Origin: JAZKDW01 sp040387375
Lineage (GTDB): Bacteria; Pseudomonadota; Gammaproteobacteria; Burkholderiales; Burkholderiaceae_D
Direction: 5' to 3'
Assembly (NCBI GenBank): GCA_040387375.1
Contig: JAZKDW010000003.1
Coordinates: forward strand, 34,751 to 98,750
DNA length: 64,000 nt
Position numbers and translations under genes: made by a program. A model generated the notes under the pieces. It saw only the letters and a program-made list of their open reading frames with translations. It had not been told where the DNA came from and did not search any database. This document shows positions 63,992 to 64,000 of the stretch, piece after piece (positions within the stretch are counted from its first letter, which is position 1; each line of letters begins with the position of its first letter).

Positions 63992-64000
63992 GGATTCGCG

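Noticed and set aside
63916..64000. Possible minus-strand tRNA whose T arm is at 63919-63939
   Set aside because: No matching 5' acceptor strand, D arm or anticodon arm can be formed in the visible sequence, and CCA is absent.

Overview
The window comes from a betaproteobacterial chromosome, most probably Burkholderiales and Oxalobacteraceae-like (Herminiimonas/Herbaspirillum type). The basis is the conserved block gph-ubiG-ompA-gyrA-pheA-hisC-tyrA-aroA-cmk-rpsA-ihfB-lapA-lapB-ugd-rfaE, a groESL operon under a perfect CIRCE element, and a tmRNA whose tag reads ANDNSYALAA. The family assignment is inference; no search was run.

Layout. 1-8.4 kb: the 3' end of an acyl-CoA ligase gene, a fused indolepyruvate ferredoxin oxidoreductase, a copper-type P1B ATPase and a SulP anion transporter. 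8.4-12.3 kb: an accessory region. It holds a 221-bp MITE-like element with perfect 25-bp inverted ends, further short repeats, a lone PD-(D/E)XK-type protein, and an uncharacterised ORF bounded by two integron attC-like sites with no integrase in view (a CALIN-type cassette remnant). 12.3-25.1 kb: a KimA-like permease, tRNA-Leu, a 5'-nucleotidase, maeB, a rubrerythrin/rubredoxin/rubredoxin reductase cluster, thiL-pgpA, two uncharacterised membrane proteins, pncC and pyrF. 25.4-36.8 kb: lemA with two TPM-domain genes, dacB, an ornithine cyclodeaminase homologue, groESL, an enoyl-CoA hydratase, ylqF, an acyl-CoA synthetase and an HDAC-family deacetylase. 37-45.8 kb: moxR-DUF58-tgpA-mltB, yaeQ, a DUF1415 gene, an AT-rich gap with a small HTH-like gene, cysM and comEA. 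45.9-60.4 kb: a long minus-strand run carrying LPS genes (rfaE, ugd, lapB, lapA), ihfB-rpsA, cmk and the aromatic/histidinol-phosphate genes (aroA, tyrA, hisC, pheA), ending at gyrA. 61-64 kb: ompA, ubiG, gph and ssrA, followed by an unusual inverted copy of the tmRNA 3' end.

How the genes fit together. The minus-strand run joins chorismate-derived Phe/Tyr synthesis to rpsA/cmk and to LPS heptose/UDP-glucuronate supply and LPS control. Two genes usual in this synteny are missing from their expected places: serC (between gyrA and pheA) and hldD (after rfaE). A TA-flanked MITE sits exactly at the rfaE stop codon, where hldD would be expected. The rubrerythrin cluster encodes a complete NAD(P)H-to-peroxide electron path.

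The most unusual material is the 8.7-12.3 kb accessory region, the MITE at rfaE, and the large palindrome formed by the tmRNA 3' end at the right edge.
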